Assembly: GCF_008831085.1 (NCBI RefSeq)
Contig: NZ_WBJY01000004.1
Span: 310,001 to 374,000, forward strand
Source: Pseudoclavibacter endophyticus
GTDB lineage: Bacteria > Actinomycetota > Actinomycetes > Actinomycetales > Microbacteriaceae
Length of the DNA: 64,000 nucleotides
Direction: 5' to 3'
In this document: piece by piece, positions 53,416 through 63,376 of the stretch
Layout: each line of letters opens with the position of its first letter
Position numbering within the stretch: position 1 is the first letter of the stretch
The notes under the pieces: generated by a model
What the model was told of the DNA's origin: nothing
Seen by the model: only the letters and a program-made list of their open reading frames with translations
The model's database searches: none
Made by a program: the position numbers and the translations under genes

Positions 53416-54468
53416 GTGTCCGAAACTGCCCAGGGCTTCAGCCCCATCACTCCCGAGGTCGTCGGGGCCGCGCTCGACGCGGGCCTTGCTGCCATCGCTG
53501 AGGCGGCCGATGTCGCGGCGTTGAAGACCGTGCGCGCCGCACACCTCGCCGACGGCTCTCCGCTCGCAGCACTGAACGCACAGCTGCGCAACGTGCCGTC
53601 CGACCAGAAGAAGGACGTGGGCAAGCTCGTCGGCGGCGCTCGGGGTCAGCTCAACAAGGCGTATGCGGCTCGCGAAGTCGAGCTCGCCGAGACCGAGGCG
53701 CGGGCCCAGCTGGAGGCCGAGACGGTCGATGTCACGGCCGGGTTCGAGCGCGACCCTCGCGGTGCTCGCCACCCGCTGCCGGCGCTCATCGACCGCGTGA
53801 ACGACATCTTCGTCGGCATGGGCTGGGAGGTGGCCGACGGGCCCGAGCTCGAGAACGAGTGGTACAACTTCGACGCGCTCAACTTCGACGCCGACCACCC
53901 CGCGCGCGCAATGCAGGACACGTTCTTCGTCGAGCCGGTCGATCGTCATCTCGTGCTGCGCACGCACACGTCCCCCGTGCAGGTGCGCTCGCTCATCGAG
54001 CGCGGCGCCCCGCTCTACGTCGTCTGCCCGGGCCGCACGTTCCGCACCGACGAGCTCGACGCGACGCACACGCCCGTGTTCCTGCAGGTCGAGGGACTCG
54101 CCATCGACCGCGGGCTCACCATGGCGCACCTGCGGGGCACCCTCGAGCACTTCGCGCGCGCCATGTTCGGCCCCGAGGCGCGCATCCGCCTACGCAACAA
54201 CTACTTCCCCTTCACCGAGCCGAGCGCGGAGATGGACATCTGGCACCCGGGCGCCAAAGGCGGCCCGCGGTGGATCGAATGGGGCGGTTGCGGCATGGTC
54301 CACCCCAACGTGCTCCGGGCGGCCGGCGTCGACCCCGCCGAGTATCAGGGCTTCGCCTTCGGCATGGGCATCGAGCGCACCCTCATGTTCCGCAACGACC
54401 TGCAGGACATGCGCGACATGGTCGAGGGTGACGTTCGCTTCAGCGAGCAGTTCGGAATGGTGATCTGA
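53416..54468 (+). CDS. pheS: Phenylalanine--tRNA ligase alpha subunit
   Basis: Catalytic subunit of the alpha2-beta2 synthetase. The N-terminal coiled coil (about 1-90) is followed by class II motifs: HPLPALIDRVNDIF, GWEVADGPELENEWYNFDAL, MQDTFFV, LRTHTSPVQVR (motif 2 region), and the C-terminal GMGIERTLM motif 3. GTG 53416 gives 350 residues and fits both the leaderless -10 and the family start. Its stop shares one base with the pheT ATG. Confidence 0.96.
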   Translation: MSETAQGFSPITPEVVGAALDAGLAAIAEAADVAALKTVRAAHLADGSPLAALNAQLRNVPSDQKKDVGKLVGGARGQLNKAYAAREVELAETEARAQLEAETVDVTAGFERDPRGARHPLPALIDRVNDIFVGMGWEVADGPELENEWYNFDALNFDADHPARAMQDTFFVEPVDRHLVLRTHTSPVQVRSLIERGAPLYVVCPGRTFRTDELDATHTPVFLQVEGLAIDRGLTMAHLRGTLEHFARAMFGPEARIRLRNNYFPFTEPSAEMDIWHPGAKGGPRWIEWGGCGMVHPNVLRAAGVDPAEYQGFAFGMGIERTLMFRNDLQDMRDMVEGDVRFSEQFGMVI

Positions 54469-57041
54469 TGCGAGTTCCCATCGGTTGGCTCGGCGAGGTC
54501 GTCGACCTCGCCGACGACGTGGCGCCGCAAGACGTGCTCGACGCACTCGTGCGCGTCGGGCTCGAGGACGAAGACACGCACGCGTTCGAGATCTCCGGTC
54601 CCGTCGTCGTCGGCCAGGTGCTCGAGCGCGTTGCCGAGCCGCAGAGCAACGGCAAGACCATCAACTGGTGCCAGGTGCGCGTCGCCCCCGCCGGGGAGCA
54701 GGCGGCCGACGGTGGCGCCGACGTGCGCGGCGTCGTCTGCGGTGCGCACAACTTCGAGGCCGGCGACAAGGTCGTCGTGACCCTTCCGGGTGCGGTGCTG
54801 CCCGGAGCGTTCGCGATCGCCGCACGCAAGACCTACGGCCACGTGTCCGACGGCATGATCGCGTCGGCCCGTGAGCTCGGGCTCGGTGACGATCACACGG
54901 GCATCCTCGTGCTCTCGCGCCTCGGCCTCGACCCGCTCGTCGGCACCGACGCCATCGAGCTGCTGGGGCTCGACGAGCGCAGCGTCGAGGTCAACGTCAC
55001 TCCCGACCGCGGCTACGCCATGTCGGTGCGGGGCATCGGGCGTGAGTACTCGCACGCGACGGGCGCGACATTCCACGATCCTGCCCTCCGCCCCGAGCTC
55101 GAGGACATCGCGGCAGGCGCGCTCGCGCCCGATGCGGCGTCCGTTCGCGTGCCCGTCACGGTGACGGATGCCCGTGCCGTGCGCAACCAGGACCCGTGCC
55201 CGGTGTTCGTCGGCACGGTCGTGACGGGCGTCGACGCCTCCCGCCCGACGCCGCCGTGGATGGTCGCCCGCCTGGCCCTCGCCGGCATCCGATCGCTCGG
55301 TGTGCTGGTCGACATCACGAACTACGTCATGATCGAGCTCGGTCAGCCCATCCACGGCTACGACCTCGATCAATTGCGCGGTGGCATCACCGTGCGCCGA
55401 GCCGAGGCCGGCGAGAAGCTGCGCACGCTCGACGGCAAGGAGCGCACGCTCAGCGACGAGGACCTGCTGATCACCGACGACCGCGGCCCCATCGGCCTCG
55501 CGGGCGTGATGGGCGGCATGGAGACCGAACTCGGCGACTCGACCCGCAACGTGCTCATCGAGGCGGCGAACTTCTCGCCGATCTCGATCGCGCGCACGGC
55601 TCGCCGGCACAAACTGCCGAGCGAGGCGTCGCGCCGCTTCGAGCGAGGCGTCGACCCGCGCGTCGCGGTCGCCGCGGCCGCGCGCGTCGCCGAGCTGATG
55701 GTGCTGCTCGCGGGCGGGAAGGTGGAGCCGCAGGGGTCGGTGCATGCCCGTGCCCTCGACCCCGAGCCTCTGACCCTCCGTGCATCCCAGCCGGAGGCCG
55801 TCATGGGCGTGCACTACACAACCGACGAGATCGTGACGTCGCTGCGCGCCGTCGGTTGCGAGGTCTGGGATGAAGCCGACGGGCTCTTCGGTGTGCGTCC
55901 GCCGAGCTGGCGGCCCGACCTCGAGAACGAGGTATCGCTCATCGAGGAGGTCGGGCGCCTCGGCGGCTTCGACCGCATCCCTTCGGTGTTGCCCGTCGCC
56001 CCGCCCGGTCGCGGACTCACGCGCGTGCAGCGGCTGCGTCGCCAGACGGCCGACGTGCTGGCGGCCTGGGGCGCCGTCGAGACCCTGAGCTACCCGTTCA
56101 CGAACGAGGCCGATCGCGATCGGCTCGGCCGCGCCACACCCGGCGCCGTGCCGGCGATCAAGCTCGCCAACGCCCTCGACCCACAGAACGCCTGGTTGCG
56201 CACGAGCATGCTGCCCGGTTTGCTGCAGGTCGCGCACCGCAACTGGGCCCGTGGCACGACCGATCTCGCGGTCTTCGAGATCGGCACCGTGTTCCTGCCC
56301 GATGAGGGTCGCGCGTACGGGACCGAAACGGTGCCCGGCACGAGCACGCCCCCGACCCCCGCCGAGCTGCAGGCGATCGCCGACGGACTGCCGCGGCAGC
56401 CGCGGTGGGTGGGCGCCGTGTTCGCCGGCAACCGTGCGCCGAAGCAGCCGGGCCTCGCCGCCACCCCCTACGCATGGCAGGACGCGCTCGAGGCCGTGCA
56501 ACGCATCGGGCTTGCGACGGCAGCCGAGTTGCGCGTGCGGCAGGGGAGCCACCAGGCGTTCCACCCGGGCCGCTGCGCCGAGGTGTTCGCGGTTGACGCG
56601 GCCACGGGCGAGGAACGGTCGGTCGGTTACGCCGGCGAGCTGCATCCAGACGTGACGGCCTCGTTCGACCTGCCGCGCGTCGTGGCCGCGCTCGACCTCG
56701 ACCTCGACGTCATCATCGAGTCGGGTCGACGCGAGGTCGAGACGGGCGCGATCGTCGGGTTCCCGGTGGCGACGCAGGACCTGTCGCTCGTGCTGCCGGC
56801 CGACGTGCCGGCCGGGGACGTCGAGCGCACGATCGCCGAGGGCGCCGGTTCGCTGCTCGAGCACATCGACCTCGTCGACGACTATCGCGGAGCCGGGCTC
56901 GATGAGGGCGAGAAGTCCCTCCTGTTCGCGTTGCGATTCCGCGCTCCGGACCGCACGCTCACGGCCGCCGAGGCGACCGAGTCGAAGGAGGCGGGCGCGG
57001 CACTCGCGGCCGAACGGTACGGCGCCCGCATCCGGGCGTAG
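54468..57041 (+). CDS. pheT: Phenylalanine--tRNA ligase beta subunit
   Basis: Structural and editing subunit, 857 residues, slightly longer than usual. It contains the N-terminal helical start MRVPIGWLGEVVDLAD, a tRNA-binding EMAP-like domain (about 45-160, VVCGAHNFEAGDKVVV), the B3/B4 editing region (VDITNYVMIELGQPIHGYD), a B5 domain, the catalytic-like B6/B7 core and the ferredoxin-fold anticodon-binding domain at the end (FPVATQDLSLVLPADVPA). The TGATG junction couples it to pheS. Confidence 0.96.
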   Translation: MRVPIGWLGEVVDLADDVAPQDVLDALVRVGLEDEDTHAFEISGPVVVGQVLERVAEPQSNGKTINWCQVRVAPAGEQAADGGADVRGVVCGAHNFEAGDKVVVTLPGAVLPGAFAIAARKTYGHVSDGMIASARELGLGDDHTGILVLSRLGLDPLVGTDAIELLGLDERSVEVNVTPDRGYAMSVRGIGREYSHATGATFHDPALRPELEDIAAGALAPDAASVRVPVTVTDARAVRNQDPCPVFVGTVVTGVDASRPTPPWMVARLALAGIRSLGVLVDITNYVMIELGQPIHGYDLDQLRGGITVRRAEAGEKLRTLDGKERTLSDEDLLITDDRGPIGLAGVMGGMETELGDSTRNVLIEAANFSPISIARTARRHKLPSEASRRFERGVDPRVAVAAAARVAELMVLLAGGKVEPQGSVHARALDPEPLTLRASQPEAVMGVHYTTDEIVTSLRAVGCEVWDEADGLFGVRPPSWRPDLENEVSLIEEVGRLGGFDRIPSVLPVAPPGRGLTRVQRLRRQTADVLAAWGAVETLSYPFTNEADRDRLGRATPGAVPAIKLANALDPQNAWLRTSMLPGLLQVAHRNWARGTTDLAVFEIGTVFLPDEGRAYGTETVPGTSTPPTPAELQAIADGLPRQPRWVGAVFAGNRAPKQPGLAATPYAWQDALEAVQRIGLATAAELRVRQGSHQAFHPGRCAEVFAVDAATGEERSVGYAGELHPDVTASFDLPRVVAALDLDLDVIIESGRREVETGAIVGFPVATQDLSLVLPADVPAGDVERTIAEGAGSLLEHIDLVDDYRGAGLDEGEKSLLFALRFRAPDRTLTAAEATESKEAGAALAAERYGARIRA

Positions 57042-57289
57042 GGGCGGGCGGCCGCTGTCGCCCCCCGTCCGCGCCTGTCCCGAGGGCTCCTTCTGTCCAT
57101 CCTTCGAGGCCCCGCAACTCTCGTTCCTTGAGCTTGATGGAGGGGCGGTCACGCTCGGGGTGCTCCTATCGTGGAGCGCAAGGAGCGAGAAGCCAGTGGT
57201 TCAGGGCGAGGGATGTTGGCGGTCTCCGGGAGCGGGCAGCCGCGCCGGCGCCGGGCGGCAACGGCGGCGGACGATGGTGAGAACTCTTC

Positions 57290-57823
57290 GTGAACTACGG
57301 TGTGTGTGAGTGGTCTGGCCGCGATTTGGCGAGCGCGGCAGACGGCGATCCCGGCGTCGAAGATGAGGCCAGCGACGCACGTATGGCTCCTGCTGCAGCG
57401 ATCGCCGTCCCTGTGATCCCTGTCGCGATACTCGCACTGGGCATCGCGGCGGTCATCCTCTTCCTGATCGGGCTCGGGTACGAGCTCGGCCGGATCGTCC
57501 AGTGGATCCTGACCGAACAGATATCCGGTCCGTGGATCGTCTGGGACGAGGCGAACCAGGGCCCGGACAGCACCGGCAGCACCGAGGCGCCCGATGAAGT
57601 CACGAGCGTGAGCAAGCACGGGCAGGAGCAGATCGAGGGTCGTGACGGCGGCGTCGGAGTCAGTGATGCGGCCATCGAAGACGCGGTCAGCAACCCGATC
57701 GAGACCGTGTACGTCCCCGCCACCGACACGTGGAGAATTACGGGAAAGGACGCAGTTGTGGTCCTCAACCCTCAAGGGCGATTGGTGACTGCGTGGGCGA
57801 CGAACAGCAGGGGCTACAGGTGA
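57290..57823 (+). CDS. Putative polymorphic-toxin-type RNase with membrane segment
   Basis: A 177-residue protein not matching a named gene. After ~35 hydrophilic residues comes one membrane helix (about 36-62, AAAIAVPVIPVAILALGIAA). The C-terminal ~75 residues (SKH at 108-110, then GVSDAAIEDAVSNP, TWRITGKDAVVVLNPQGR and LVTAWATNSRG) have the layout of BECR-fold toxins (colicin E5/D, DUF4258-like): an early His, a helix, and two strands ending in a T-x-x-x-N-S-x-G motif. The next gene begins 3 bp later and could encode its immunity protein. GTG 57290 is the assumed start; an ATG at 57383 would begin just before the helix. Function is inferred. Confidence 0.6.
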   Translation: MNYGVCEWSGRDLASAADGDPGVEDEASDARMAPAAAIAVPVIPVAILALGIAAVILFLIGLGYELGRIVQWILTEQISGPWIVWDEANQGPDSTGSTEAPDEVTSVSKHGQEQIEGRDGGVGVSDAAIEDAVSNPIETVYVPATDTWRITGKDAVVVLNPQGRLVTAWATNSRGYR

Positions 57824-57826
57824 CGA

Positions 57827-58111
57827 ATGTCCATCATTGACGATCTTGACCCAGACGGTGCCGCGTTTATAGTCGAGCTTCTCGCGGCACACGATCGACC
57901 TCTTCTGGCCGATCTTTCTCGGGATGAGGTACTGACGCATGATCGATACATGCGCCTTCACTCAGCATTCGCGAATGGTCTCGAGTTCCTGCCCCCCGAT
58001 TGGGAGCCGACGCCGCGGACGCTGCGCATCGAGCGGCTCGTCGACAAAGTCGTGCGCCTCTGGGTCGAGAAGTACGAGGCGCTAGCCGGCGACGCAGAGC
58101 AACGGGACTAG
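57827..58111 (+). CDS. Small acidic protein, candidate immunity partner
   Basis: A 94-residue helical protein of low pI with no signal or membrane segment and no family I recognise (start MSIIDDLDPDGAAFIVELLA, end VRLWVEKYEALAGDAEQRD). It starts 3 bp after the putative toxin gene, so both are cotranscribed and probably coupled. Size, acidity and position fit an antitoxin or immunity protein that neutralises the RNase-like neighbour; this is inference from context only. Confidence 0.6.
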   Translation: MSIIDDLDPDGAAFIVELLAAHDRPLLADLSRDEVLTHDRYMRLHSAFANGLEFLPPDWEPTPRTLRIERLVDKVVRLWVEKYEALAGDAEQRD

Positions 58112-58138
58112 CGAAGAATGGTCGCTCCGCTCGGCTAG

Positions 58139-58166
58139 CCCTGTGCCCTGTGCCCTGTGCCCTGTG
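58139..58166. repeat. Four perfect CCCTGTG heptamers
   Basis: Four uninterrupted copies of CCCTGTG plus a degenerate fifth unit lie between the small acidic gene and sufU, the last ones reaching the sufU stop at 58169. This is a length-variable microsatellite candidate. Confidence 0.85.
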
Positions 58167-58168
58167 CC

Positions 58169-58663
58169 CTACGACCCGGCCTCGCGCAGCGCCGCCTCGA
58201 GCGCCACCCAGGAGAGCATGGCGCACTTCACGCGCATGACGAATTTCGCCACCCCCCGGAACGCGACGGCGTCTTCGAGAAGCTCCTCGACCTCGTCCGA
58301 GGGCTCGGCGCCCCCGCGCGTGCGCAGCATCTCGCGGAAGGCGTCGACGCGCTCGCGGGTCTCGGCGGTCGTGGCACCGAGGGAGAGGTCGCAGAGCACC
58401 GAGGCCGAGGCCATCGAGATGCTGCACCCGTCGCCCTCCCAGGCGATCGCCTCGATGATCCTGCCCGCACCGTTCGAGTCGCCCGTGGTGTCCGCGGCCT
58501 CGCCCTGCGAAGAGGTCCCAAGCCGGATGCGCATGGTCAGCTCATCGCCGCAGCTCGGGTTGCGTTCGAAGTGCGCCGCGTCGTGCGGGTCGAGCGGGCC
58601 CTCGCCGATGCGGCGCCTGGCGTGGTCGAGGATGACTTGCTGGTAGAGCGAGTCCAGCGCCAT
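58169..58663 (-). CDS. sufU: SufU-type iron-sulfur/zinc sulfur-transfer protein
   Basis: Accepts sulfur from SufS for Fe-S assembly; 164 residues. The three conserved cysteines are in NPSCGDE, GDGCSIS and RVKCAML, with the Asp of NPSCGD as in Zn-binding SufU. The characteristic insertion between the first and second Cys is present. ATG 58663 shares a base with the sufS stop (a GTG at 58666 also fits), so both are translationally coupled. The sufBCD genes are not in the window. Confidence 0.93.
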   Translation of the reverse strand: MALDSLYQQVILDHARRRIGEGPLDPHDAAHFERNPSCGDELTMRIRLGTSSQGEAADTTGDSNGAGRIIEAIAWEGDGCSISMASASVLCDLSLGATTAETRERVDAFREMLRTRGGAEPSDEVEELLEDAVAFRGVAKFVMRVKCAMLSWVALEAALREAGS

Positions 58664-60018
58664 CACGAGGCGGCCCCGCCGACCCCGAAGTAGCCGCGCA
58701 CGCCCGCCAGCACGTCGAGCAACCGGTCGACGTCTGCGCGAGACGTGTACAGGTAGGTGCTCGCGCGCGTCGTTGCCGTGAGGCCGAGCCGCCGGTGCAG
58801 CGGCTGGGCACAGTGGTGCCCGCCACGCGCGGCGATGCCCTCCGCGTCGAGGAACTGGGTGACGTCGTGCGCGTGCACGCCGTCGACCGCGAAGCTGGCG
58901 AGCCCGGCACGGACGGTGCCGGCCGCTGGCCCGAGGACGCGCACGCCGGGAATCGCGGAGAGACCGGCTGCGAGCCGCTCGCCGAGCTCGTGCTCGTGGG
59001 CCTCGACGCGGTCCATGCCGACGGCCTCGAGGTAGCGAACGGCCTCGGCGAGGGCGACGGCCTGGGAAACGGGCTGCGTCCCCGCCTCGAACCGCATGGG
59101 AGCATCCATGAACTCGCTGCGCTCAAGCGTGACCGTCGTGATCATCGATCCGCCCGTTCGAGCGGGAGGGAGGGCCGCCAGGAACTCGCGCCGTCCGTAC
59201 AGGATGCCGAGCCCGTTCGGGCCGAGCATCTTATGGGCCGAGAACGCCACCGCATCGACGCCGAGCGCGTGCAGGTCGAGCGGGCGGTGCGGCGCCGACT
59301 GGCAGGCGTCGAGCACCGTGATGGCACCCACCGAGCGGGCAATGGCGACGACGTCGTCGACGGGGGCGATGAGCCCAGTGACGTTCGAGATGTGGGAGAA
59401 CGCGATGACGCGGGTGCGGTCGGTCACGACGGCGCGCAGGTCGTCGATCGTCCACGTGCCGTCGTCGGCCACGGGCACGACACGCACCACGGCGCCGGTC
59501 GACTGCGCGACCTGCTGCCACGGCACGAGGTTCGCGTGATGCTCGGCCTCGGTGAAGACGATCTCGTCGCCCTCGCGCAGGGCGACCGAGGCGGATGCCT
59601 CACCGCCGAAGCCGTGCGACGCCCGGTCGATGCCGAGTGCGATCATGCCGAGCGCATCGGTGGCGTTGAGCGCCCACGCGATCTCGTCGGCGTCGGCCCC
59701 GACGAACGACGCGACCGTCTCGCGGGCGAGCTCGAACGCCTCGGTCGATCGGGCCGCGAGCGTGTGGGCGCCGCGGTGGACGGCACCGTTGTCGCGCTCG
59801 AGGAAGGCCCGCTCGGTGTCGAGCACGGCAGTCGGCCGCTGGGCGGTGGCTCCCGAGTCGAGATAGATGAGGCGGTGGTCGTCGAGCGGCTGGTTCAGGA
59901 CGGGGAAATCGGCGCGGACGCGCTCGACCTCGGCCTCGCTCAGCGCCGTCGCGGCGCGCGGAGAACGGCTTGATGTGCCGAGGGACGCGCCCTCGGAGAG
60001 GTGCGCAGCGTGGGTCAC
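58663..60018 (-). CDS. sufS: Cysteine desulfurase SufS
   Basis: PLP enzyme that extracts sulfur from cysteine and passes it to SufU. In the 451-residue protein the PLP-binding Lys is in [12 protein letters not shown], the sulfur-carrying Cys in [15 protein letters not shown], and [15 protein letters not shown] and [12 protein letters not shown] are family blocks. GTG 60018 has AAAGGAG five bases before it; the frame is open further to 60303 but without similarity. About 30 residues precede the conserved start, a modest extension. The gene is divergent from argC. Confidence 0.94.
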   Translation of the reverse strand: MTHAAHLSEGASLGTSSRSPRAATALSEAEVERVRADFPVLNQPLDDHRLIYLDSGATAQRPTAVLDTERAFLERDNGAVHRGAHTLAARSTEAFELARETVASFVGADADEIAWALNATDALGMIALGIDRASHGFGGEASASVALREGDEIVFTEAEHHANLVPWQQVAQSTGAVVRVVPVADDGTWTIDDLRAVVTDRTRVIAFSHISNVTGLIAPVDDVVAIARSVGAITVLDACQSAPHRPLDLHALGVDAVAFSAHKMLGPNGLGILYGRREFLAALPPARTGGSMITTVTLERSEFMDAPMRFEAGTQPVSQAVALAEAVRYLEAVGMDRVEAHEHELGERLAAGLSAIPGVRVLGPAAGTVRAGLASFAVDGVHAHDVTQFLDAEGIAARGGHHCAQPLHRRLGLTATTRASTYLYTSRADVDRLLDVLAGVRGYFGVGGAAS

Positions 60019-60159
60019 GGTGACTCCTTTTCGATCGACACGCCAGCCTAACGACGCCTCGCCGCGCGGCCTCCGAGATGACGTCACACGTTCGCTGAGG
60101 GCATGCGCGGGATGCGAGCGATCGCGGTGGCTGTGGCCGTCCGGATTCATGCGCGCCTC

Positions 60160-60165
60160 TAGGAT
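60160..60165 (+). promoter_or_regulatory. -10 hexamer TAGGAT of leaderless argC promoter
   Basis: TAGGAT ends seven bases before the argC ATG, with no Shine-Dalgarno. No clear ARG box was identified nearby. Confidence 0.55.
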
Positions 60166-60172
60166 GGTCGGC

Positions 60173-61228
60173 ATGTCGTACTCCGTCGCAGTCGCAGGTG
60201 CATCCGGGTACGCGGGTGGCGAGTTGCTTCGCCTGCTCGCGCAGCATCCGGAGCTCGACGTGCGAACGGCCACGGCCTTCACGAACGCCGGGGAGCGTGT
60301 CACCTCGGTTCACCCGCACCTCGCCAGTTACTCCGGCATGACGTTCGCGAAGACCGAGGCGGAGCAGCTGCGCGGACACGACGTCGTGTTCTTCGCCCTG
60401 CCGCACGGCGCTTCGGGGGCGCTCTCGGCCGAGCTCGCCGCCGACGGCGCCGACACCGTGCTCGCCGACTGCGGGGCCGATCACCGCCTCGAATCGACGG
60501 ACGACTGGGCCGACTACTACGGCAGCGAGTTTGCCGGCACGTGGACCTACGGGCTCCCGGAGCTCGTGCTCGCCGACGGGGGGCGGCAGCGCGAACTGCT
60601 CCGCGGAGCGCGTGAAATCGCGGTGCCCGGCTGCAACGTCACGGCGGTCACGCTCGCCCTCGCGCCCGCGATCAACGCGGGCCTCGTCGAGGCGGCCGAC
60701 CTCACCGCGGTCCTGGCGGTCGGGCCGTCGGGCGCCGGCAAGAAGGCGTCGACGACGCTGCTCGGCGCCGAGCTCATGGGCTCGGCCAACCCGTACGGGA
60801 CCGACGGCGGGCACCGCCACAACCCCGAGATTCGTCAGAACCTGCGCCGCGCGGGCGGTCGGCCCGTCACCCTCGCGTTCACGCCCGTGCTCGTGCCGAT
60901 GGCCCGCGGCATTCTCGCGACCACGACGGCGAAGCTCGCGTCGGGTGCAGCCCTCGACGACCTTCGCGCCGCCTACGAACGGGTCTACGGCGACGAGCGC
61001 TTCGTCGACCTGCTTCCCGCGGGGGAGTGGCCGCGCACGGGCGACGTCACGGGCTCGAACAGGGCGGCGATCGGCATCGGCGTCGATGAGCGCGCGCGAC
61101 GGCTCGTCGCCGTGAGCGCGATCGACAACCTCGGCAAGGGCACTGCAGGTGCGGCGATCCAGTCGGTCAACCTTGCGCTCGGGCTCGATGAGACCCGTGG
61201 CCTGCCTATCGACGGCGTCGCCCCGTGA
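60173..61228 (+). CDS. argC: N-acetyl-gamma-glutamyl-phosphate reductase
   Basis: NADPH-dependent third step of arginine synthesis. The N-terminal [14 protein letters not shown] binds the cofactor, and the active-site Cys is in [20 protein letters not shown] and [13 protein letters not shown] ([12 protein letters not shown]) motifs follow. The length is 351 residues. The ATG at 60173 is leaderless. Its stop overlaps argJ by 4 bp, starting the argCJBF operon. Confidence 0.96.
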   Translation: MSYSVAVAGASGYAGGELLRLLAQHPELDVRTATAFTNAGERVTSVHPHLASYSGMTFAKTEAEQLRGHDVVFFALPHGASGALSAELAADGADTVLADCGADHRLESTDDWADYYGSEFAGTWTYGLPELVLADGGRQRELLRGAREIAVPGCNVTAVTLALAPAINAGLVEAADLTAVLAVGPSGAGKKASTTLLGAELMGSANPYGTDGGHRHNPEIRQNLRRAGGRPVTLAFTPVLVPMARGILATTTAKLASGAALDDLRAAYERVYGDERFVDLLPAGEWPRTGDVTGSNRAAIGIGVDERARRLVAVSAIDNLGKGTAGAAIQSVNLALGLDETRGLPIDGVAP

Positions 61229-62382
61229 CGGTCACCGCCCCGAAGGGGTTCCGCGCCGCCGGTGTTCCGGCTGGGCTCAAGTCGACGGGTGCGCGCGACG
61301 TCGCGGTCGTGGTCAACGACGGCCCGAGTGCAGCGGCGGCGGCCGTGTTCACCTCGAATCGCTGCAAGGCCAACCCGGTGCTGTGGTCAGAGCGGGCCAT
61401 CGCCGACGGCACGGCCTCCGCCATCGTGCTCAATTCGGGGGGCGCGAACTGCTACACGGGGAGTTTCGGGTTTCAGACCACGCACGAGACCGCCGAGCTC
61501 GCCGGTGAGCTGTTCGGCGTTTCGGCCGTCGACGTCCTCGTCTGCTCGACAGGCCTTATCGGCACTGGCGACGAGACGTTCCGACAGCGGGTGCTCGAGG
61601 GCACGCGAGCCGCGGCTGGAGCGCTCTCCGGTGGCGGCGGTCAGGATGCGGCCGAAGCGATCATGACGACCGATACGGTCGCGAAGACCGCGGTTCGCGA
61701 GGGCGCCGGCTACACGATCGGCGCGATGGCGAAGGGTGCGGGCATGCTGGCGCCCGGCCTCGCCACGATGCTCGTCGTCATCACGACCGACGCGGATGTC
61801 GAGCCGCCCGCGCTCGATGGCGCGCTCCGGGCGGCGACGGCCGCGACCTTCGACCGGCTCGACTCCGACGGCTGCATGTCGACGAACGACACGGTCGCGC
61901 TGCTCGCATCGGGAGCATCCGGCGTCACCCCTGAACCGGGCGAGTTCACGCGTCTGCTCACCGACTTGTGCCACGACCTCGCCGGTCAGCTGCAGCGCGA
62001 CGCGGAAGGCGCGAGCCACGACGTCGACATCACGACGACGGGCGCGGCCAGCGAGGCCGAGGCACTCGAGGTTTCGCGCGCGGTGAGCCGCTCCAACCTC
62101 TTCAAGGCGGCCATCTTCGGCAATGACCCCAACTGGGGGCGCGTCCTCGCGGCCGCCGGAACCACGAACGCGGCCTTCGATCCGCACGACCTCGACGTGA
62201 CGATCAACGGCGTCATGGTTTGCAAGGCGGGCACGCCCCACGAGCCGGCCGAGTCGGTCGATCTCACGCCGCGCGCCACGACCGTGCTCATCGATCTGCA
62301 CGCGGGCGACGCCAGCGCGACGATTCGCACCAACGATCTGACGCACGCCTACGTGCACGAGAACAGCGCGTACTCGTCGTAG
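61225..62382 (+). CDS. argJ: Glutamate N-acetyltransferase / amino-acid acetyltransferase ArgJ
   Basis: Recycles the acetyl group from N-acetylornithine to glutamate. It is an Ntn hydrolase-type protein that autocleaves before Thr in [11 protein letters not shown] (Ala-Thr-Met), giving alpha and beta chains. [30 protein letters not shown] and the NDPNWGR block are typical. It is 385 residues from GTG 61225, overlapping argC by 4 bp. Confidence 0.96.
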   Translation: MTVTAPKGFRAAGVPAGLKSTGARDVAVVVNDGPSAAAAAVFTSNRCKANPVLWSERAIADGTASAIVLNSGGANCYTGSFGFQTTHETAELAGELFGVSAVDVLVCSTGLIGTGDETFRQRVLEGTRAAAGALSGGGGQDAAEAIMTTDTVAKTAVREGAGYTIGAMAKGAGMLAPGLATMLVVITTDADVEPPALDGALRAATAATFDRLDSDGCMSTNDTVALLASGASGVTPEPGEFTRLLTDLCHDLAGQLQRDAEGASHDVDITTTGAASEAEALEVSRAVSRSNLFKAAIFGNDPNWGRVLAAAGTTNAAFDPHDLDVTINGVMVCKAGTPHEPAESVDLTPRATTVLIDLHAGDASATIRTNDLTHAYVHENSAYSS

Positions 62383-62400
62383 TAGCGGAAGGGGAATGCC

Positions 62401-63315
62401 GTGGCCGATGCAGACGACCGCAGCCGGGACCTCGCGAGCGCTCGCCGCGCGGCGACGGCGAAGGTCGAGACGCTCATCGAGGCATTGCCCTGGATGCAGC
62501 GGTTCAACGGACAGATCGTCGTGGTGAAGTTCGGTGGCAACGCGATGGTCGACGCGGAGCTGCTCGACGCGTTTGCGGCGGATATCGCCTTCCTGCGCTA
62601 CGCGGGCGTGCGGCCCGTCGTCGTGCACGGCGGCGGCCCGCACATCTCGCGCATGCTGCAGACCCTGCAGATCCCGAGCGAGTTCCGCGACGGGTACCGG
62701 TACACGTCGCCGGAGGCCATGGAGGTCGTGCGCATGGTGCTCGGCGGTCAGGTCGCTCGCGAGCTCGTCGCCGCCATCAATGAGGTCGCGCCGATCGCCA
62801 CCGGCACGAGCGGGGAGGACGCCGGCCTGTTCCAGGCGCGCCGCAAGACGCGCGACGCCGAAGGCAACGAGATCGACCTCGGGCTCGTCGGCGACATCGT
62901 CGCGGTCGACCCCCGCGTCGTGGCGGCCGACGTCGCGGCGGGGCGAATCCCCGTCATCTCGACGATCGCCTCCGACATCGATGAGCCGCGGCACGCGCTC
63001 AACATCAACGCTGATCGCGCGGCCGCGGCCCTCGCCGCGGCACTCGGGGCCGCCAAGCTCATCATGCTGACCGACGTCGCCGGCCTCTATCGGAACTGGC
63101 CCGACACCGACTCGCTCGTGTCGGAGATCACGGCGGACGAATTGCGCGAGCTGTTGCCGACGCTCGAGTCGGGCATGATCCCGAAGGTGCAGGCTTGCAT
63201 CGAAGCCGTCGACGGCGGAGTTGAGCAGGCCGCCATCATCGACGGCCGCGAGCCGCACGCCATCCTGCTCGAGGTCTTCACGGCCGCCGGCTTCGGCACG
63301 GCAGTGCGGGCGTGA
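62401..63315 (+). CDS. argB: Acetylglutamate kinase
   Basis: Phosphorylates N-acetylglutamate. The 304-residue protein has the KFGGNAM nucleotide motif, [13 protein letters not shown], the [16 protein letters not shown] region and [14 protein letters not shown] 62401 follows a purine-rich GGAAGGGGAA. The amino acid kinase fold is intact, and an N-terminal helix as in arginine-inhibited hexameric kinases ([17 protein letters not shown]) suggests feedback control by arginine. Confidence 0.96.
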   Translation: MADADDRSRDLASARRAATAKVETLIEALPWMQRFNGQIVVVKFGGNAMVDAELLDAFAADIAFLRYAGVRPVVVHGGGPHISRMLQTLQIPSEFRDGYRYTSPEAMEVVRMVLGGQVARELVAAINEVAPIATGTSGEDAGLFQARRKTRDAEGNEIDLGLVGDIVAVDPRVVAADVAAGRIPVISTIASDIDEPRHALNINADRAAAALAAALGAAKLIMLTDVAGLYRNWPDTDSLVSEITADELRELLPTLESGMIPKVQACIEAVDGGVEQAAIIDGREPHAILLEVFTAAGFGTAVRA

Positions 63316-63376
63316 CGGCGCAGCCCTGCTGCTGCCATACCCTCGAGTTCCCCATGTCTCACTGAAAGGCCCGAAC

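Noticed and set aside
54345..57152. 935-codon open frame on the minus strand opposite pheT
   Set aside because: It mirrors pheT codon by codon, as happens in GC-rich DNA where third positions are G/C. It has no family motifs, and pheT itself is certain.
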